Assembly: GCF_902150045.1 (NCBI RefSeq) | Contig: NZ_CABFVU010000004.1 | Location: forward strand, 310,001 to 374,000 | DNA: 64,000 nt | From: Chitinophaga polysaccharea | GTDB lineage: Bacteria > Bacteroidota > Bacteroidia > Chitinophagales > Chitinophagaceae | Direction of reading: 5' to 3' | Part shown: positions 60,879-64,000 of the stretch, piece by piece | How positions within the stretch are numbered: position 1 is the first letter of the stretch | Layout: each line of letters starts with the position of its first letter | Position numbers and translations under genes: made by a program | The notes under the pieces: generated by a model | The model's input: the letters and a program-made list of their open reading frames with translations, nothing else | Database searches by the model: none | Told to the model about the DNA's origin: nothing

Positions 60879-63800
60879 ATGAAAATAAAACTACATTGGA
60901 GGTTTATCAGCCTCGCCATGAGCCTGCTTCTCGTTGGTCATCTGCAATTGTATGCACGGGGGAAATATACGCCCCCAACAGGCCAGGGAACCATTATACC
61001 AAACAGGGCAGATAAAGTTACCGGCCAGGTAACGGACAACCAGGGCAAACCTGTGCCCGGCGTTACAGTGGCGGTGAAAGGTACTACTACCGGTACCACC
61101 ACCGATGAAAAAGGAAATTTTACGATCCAGGTAAACGACCAGCAGGTACTGGTGTTTTCCTATATCGGTTTTCAAAACCAGGAAATTCAATACAAAGGCC
61201 AGCGTACCCTGTCGGTAGTGTTACTGGCTTCTTCCACGCAGTTAAATGAGATTGTAACGGTGGGTTACCAAACGCAGCGTAAGGTAGATCTGACAGGGGC
61301 TGTGTCGGTAGTAGCGATCGACAATCTGAAAAATGCCCCCACCAGTAATCCTATCCAGTCGCTCCAGGGCCAGGTGCCCGGGCTGTTCATCACTACCAGC
61401 GGAAACCCCAGCGGCGCTTCTACCGTGCGGATCCGCGGTGTGAGCACGCTCAATAATAACGACCCGTTATATATCATTGACGGGGTCCCCAGCAAATCAA
61501 GCGCATTCCAGATACTCACTGCGGAAGATATTGAATCCATCCAGGTGCTGAAAGACGCTTCATCCGCAGCTATTTACGGCGCCCGGTCATCGAACGGCGT
61601 GATCATCGTCACCACCCGGCAGGCGAACACCAATAAAACCATCTTCAACTTCAGCTCCCGTGTTACACATTCCGCGTTCGTAACCGCGCCAAAGCTGCTG
61701 AATGCTGAAGAACGGGCCAGGGTACAGTGGCAGGCCACTATCAACGATGGACTGGACCCCGATGATATTCCTTTTGTGAAGTACGACTGGTCCCGTAACC
61801 CCGATGGCACCGCTGTGTTGCACGGGCTCACTATTCCTGATGAACTGGCGCCCGGCGTGCCTTCTGCCAATACCAACTGGTTCGATGCCATCACCCGGAA
61901 AGGGCTGATCCAGGAATACAACCTCTCGCTTTCTTCAGGCAGTAAAAATGGTGGTGCGTTTATGTCTGTCGGTTACCTGAAAGATAAATACGTGGAACAG
62001 TTCAAGGATTTCCAGAAGCTGTCGCTCCGTGTCAACTCCCATCACCGTTTCCTCGATGGAAAGATCAAGATCGGTGAAAACCTCGCCATCTCCAACGGGA
62101 TAGATAACGGCGACGGCAGTACGACGGCCTTCGCCGATGCCCTGCAGATCCAGCCTGTACTGCCGGTGAAGCTGCCCAACGGTGAATACTCAGGCCCTGT
62201 AACAGGCAGCTTTGTAGATCATCCCAATCCGCTGATGACACTGGACCTGAATAAATGGGACCGCGTAAATTCCCTGAATATTTTTGGTAACATCTATGCA
62301 AATATATCTGTCCTGAAAAACCTCACGGTAAATGCTTCCCTTGGCGTAGAGCATTCCAATACGGAGATACGCGATATCCAGCGCAAATTCTCCACGGGTT
62401 TCATCAGCCGCACCGTGAACTCATTGAAAAATTCAAAATCGGAGGAATTCAACTGGAACCTCAACACCACTATCCAGTATAACCTGGAGACCGGAAAGCA
62501 CCGCGCTACCTTTTTGGCGGGAAGTGAAGCAGTGAGAAATAAATATGCCATCAATTCTACCTATAAAGAAAACTTTGCGCTGGAAACACTGGATTACTTC
62601 GTGGAAAATGCCGGTAGCGGTAACCAGACAGTAGGCGGCAGCGCTAATGGTTTTTCACTGCTCTCTTACTTTGGTAAGGTCAATTATTCGTACAACAGCA
62701 AATACCTGCTATCCGCTACATTGCGCTATGACGGGTCATCGCGGTTCGGGAAAAATAACCGCTTCGGCACATTTCCCGCCATCAGTGCCGGGTGGAGAAT
62801 TAATGAAGAGAATTTTATTAAAGACAATACCCGGATCATCTCCGACCTGAAACTAAGAGCAGGATGGGGCAGAACCGGTAACCAGGAAATTTCCAGTACC
62901 GCCAGGTATGAACTGTATGAAACCTACTATGGCCTGGGCGCTATGCCATTCACCTCTGATAACGGTACCGCATATGATATTGGTGGCGCAGACTCCGGTC
63001 CTTTATTATCCGGCTTCCGGCAGATACAAAAGGTAAACGACGACCTTCGCTGGGAATCTACCACCGAAAAAAATATAGGACTGGATGTGGGTTTGCTGGA
63101 TCAGAAGTTAACCGCTTCTTTCGACTACTTTAACCGGGCTACCAACGATATCCTGATTTCCCCGGCCTACCTGGCCGTGCAGGGCGAAGGCGGTACCCGC
63201 TATGTAAACGGCGCTTCTGTTAAAACAAAGGGCTTTGAAATTGCCCTGGGCTATAAAGACCAGGTGGGCGCCTTCAACTATTCCGTGACAGGAAATGTGG
63301 GGCATTACAGCGACAGGATCACCGACCTTCCCGATAACGTAGTACATTCTTATCCGGGGAACGCTGAACAAACTATTCTGGGGCGTTCCATGAATTCTAT
63401 TTTCGGCTATGTTGCGGACGGCATCTTCCAGAATAAAAAAGAAGTAGACAACAGCGCAGAACAACCCGGTAAAGGCATAGGCCGGATCAGGTATGCAGAC
63501 CTGAATAACGATGGTGTGATCAACACGCTCGATCAGCGGTACCTGGGTGTTTCTTCCCCGCAATATTCATTCGGGTTAAACCTGCAGGGCGAATACAAAG
63601 GATTTACCCTGAGCATCTTTTTCCAGGGAGTAGCCGGCATTTCCGTATATGACGAACGTAAAAGATTTTCAGACTTCACCAATCTCTGGGCAGGCACCAA
63701 TTACGGCAAACGTACACTGGACGCATGGACGCCACAGCATCCAAATTCCACTATCCCCGCCGTTACACTGGCGGATAATAACAATGAAGGAAGATTGTCA

Positions 63801-64000
63801 TCCTATTTTATAGAAAACGGCGCTTATGTAAAGCTCCGCGAAGTAAGCCTGGGATACCTGATTAAGAACATCAAACACCTGAACCCTATCAGGGTGTATG
63901 TAACCGGTCAGAACCTCCTGTCTTTTAAGGATAATTCAGGCAGGGATGCTTATGTTTCTGCAGACCCTGAAGATTCCGGCTATGGATTTCCACGCCCGCG
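60879..64000 (+). CDS. SusC/RagA-type TonB-dependent transporter, C-terminus cut by the right edge
   Basis: The reading frame from ATG 60879 is open to base 64000 (about 1040 codons). It shows a signal-like N-terminus (ISLAMSLLLVGHLQLYA), carboxypeptidase-regulatory-like domain (VTGQVTDNQGKPVPGVTVAVKG), the TonB-box region LNEIVTVGYQ, plug with VRIRGVSTLNNNDPLYIIDG and IQVLKDASSAAIYGARSSNG, and barrel up to the final FPRPR region, so only about 10-20 residues are missing. It is a paralogue of the transporter at 10754-13822. It lies 44 bases after ribokinase and should be followed by a SusD gene outside the window. Likely cargo: nucleosides or ribose-containing compounds. Confidence 0.94.
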   Translation, partial: MKIKLHWRFISLAMSLLLVGHLQLYARGKYTPPTGQGTIIPNRADKVTGQVTDNQGKPVPGVTVAVKGTTTGTTTDEKGNFTIQVNDQQVLVFSYIGFQNQEIQYKGQRTLSVVLLASSTQLNEIVTVGYQTQRKVDLTGAVSVVAIDNLKNAPTSNPIQSLQGQVPGLFITTSGNPSGASTVRIRGVSTLNNNDPLYIIDGVPSKSSAFQILTAEDIESIQVLKDASSAAIYGARSSNGVIIVTTRQANTNKTIFNFSSRVTHSAFVTAPKLLNAEERARVQWQATINDGLDPDDIPFVKYDWSRNPDGTAVLHGLTIPDELAPGVPSANTNWFDAITRKGLIQEYNLSLSSGSKNGGAFMSVGYLKDKYVEQFKDFQKLSLRVNSHHRFLDGKIKIGENLAISNGIDNGDGSTTAFADALQIQPVLPVKLPNGEYSGPVTGSFVDHPNPLMTLDLNKWDRVNSLNIFGNIYANISVLKNLTVNASLGVEHSNTEIRDIQRKFSTGFISRTVNSLKNSKSEEFNWNLNTTIQYNLETGKHRATFLAGSEAVRNKYAINSTYKENFALETLDYFVENAGSGNQTVGGSANGFSLLSYFGKVNYSYNSKYLLSATLRYDGSSRFGKNNRFGTFPAISAGWRINEENFIKDNTRIISDLKLRAGWGRTGNQEISSTARYELYETYYGLGAMPFTSDNGTAYDIGGADSGPLLSGFRQIQKVNDDLRWESTTEKNIGLDVGLLDQKLTASFDYFNRATNDILISPAYLAVQGEGGTRYVNGASVKTKGFEIALGYKDQVGAFNYSVTGNVGHYSDRITDLPDNVVHSYPGNAEQTILGRSMNSIFGYVADGIFQNKKEVDNSAEQPGKGIGRIRYADLNNDGVINTLDQRYLGVSSPQYSFGLNLQGEYKGFTLSIFFQGVAGISVYDERKRFSDFTNLWAGTNYGKRTLDAWTPQHPNSTIPAVTLADNNNEGRLSSYFIENGAYVKLREVSLGYLIKNIKHLNPIRVYVTGQNLLSFKDNSGRDAYVSADPEDSGYGFPRP

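Overview
The window is chromosomal DNA from a Bacteroidota bacterium, most likely a soil or plant-associated member of the Chitinophagaceae (Chitinophaga-like). The evidence is two SusC/SusD-type systems, GLPGLI and OMP_b-brl proteins, many secreted glycosidases, DNA of medium G+C, and start regions with no Shine-Dalgarno sequence but with the Bacteroidota -7 promoter box TAnnTTTG. I saw no transposase, integrase, phage gene, CRISPR array or rRNA. Genus placement is inference.

Layout. 1-2.5 kb: a large unrecognised protein cut by the left edge (its frame stays open to base 1) and a small membrane protein. 2.7-16.3 kb: an alpha-mannoside utilisation locus with two minus-strand units. One unit is six-hairpin glycosidase, SusC, SusD. 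The other is GH38-like alpha-mannosidase, a mannose-6-phosphate-isomerase-like fusion and an MFS sugar porter. A divergent GntR/UTRA regulator lies beside the first unit. Both units start behind the same 27-bp element (24 of 27 bases identical), the probable GntR operator overlapping the promoter. 16.4-24 kb: a secreted-repeat lipoprotein, a SNF2 helicase, and an SDR plus IlvD/Edd dehydratase pair for sugar-acid oxidation. 24.2-30.7 kb: an outer-membrane beta-barrel/GLPGLI pair, an AraC regulator, a VOC protein, small proteins and a thioesterase, then tRNA-Ser(UGA). 31-34.7 kb: an AT-rich patch with a subclass B1 metallo-beta-lactamase, an isolated plug-like secreted protein, and a TetR gene followed by a near-perfect operator in front of a membrane protein/rhodanese unit. 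34.8-42 kb: a siderophore-type TonB receptor, a sugar O-acetyltransferase, and a GH43-GH92 glycosidase operon. 42-52.4 kb: TPR protein, bestrophin with universal stress protein, a phosphatase/response-regulator/kinase set, class I aldolase, proB-proA, and a PER-like class A beta-lactamase. 52.5-58.1 kb: an ArsR regulator, two tandem SDRs (the second lacking catalytic Ser and Tyr), two MocR regulators and an NTF2-like protein. 58.2-64 kb: an unknown helical protein, ribokinase, and a SusC protein cut by the right edge, probably the start of a ribose/nucleoside locus.

How it works together: the dominant theme is glycan capture at the outer membrane (SusC/D), periplasmic trimming (GH38, six-hairpin enzyme, GH43, GH92), inner-membrane import (MFS) and entry to metabolism (isomerase-like enzyme, ribokinase, sugar-acid dehydratase, aldolase). 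Two unrelated beta-lactamases lie 19 kb apart. All functional calls come from motif reading by eye. No database search was run.
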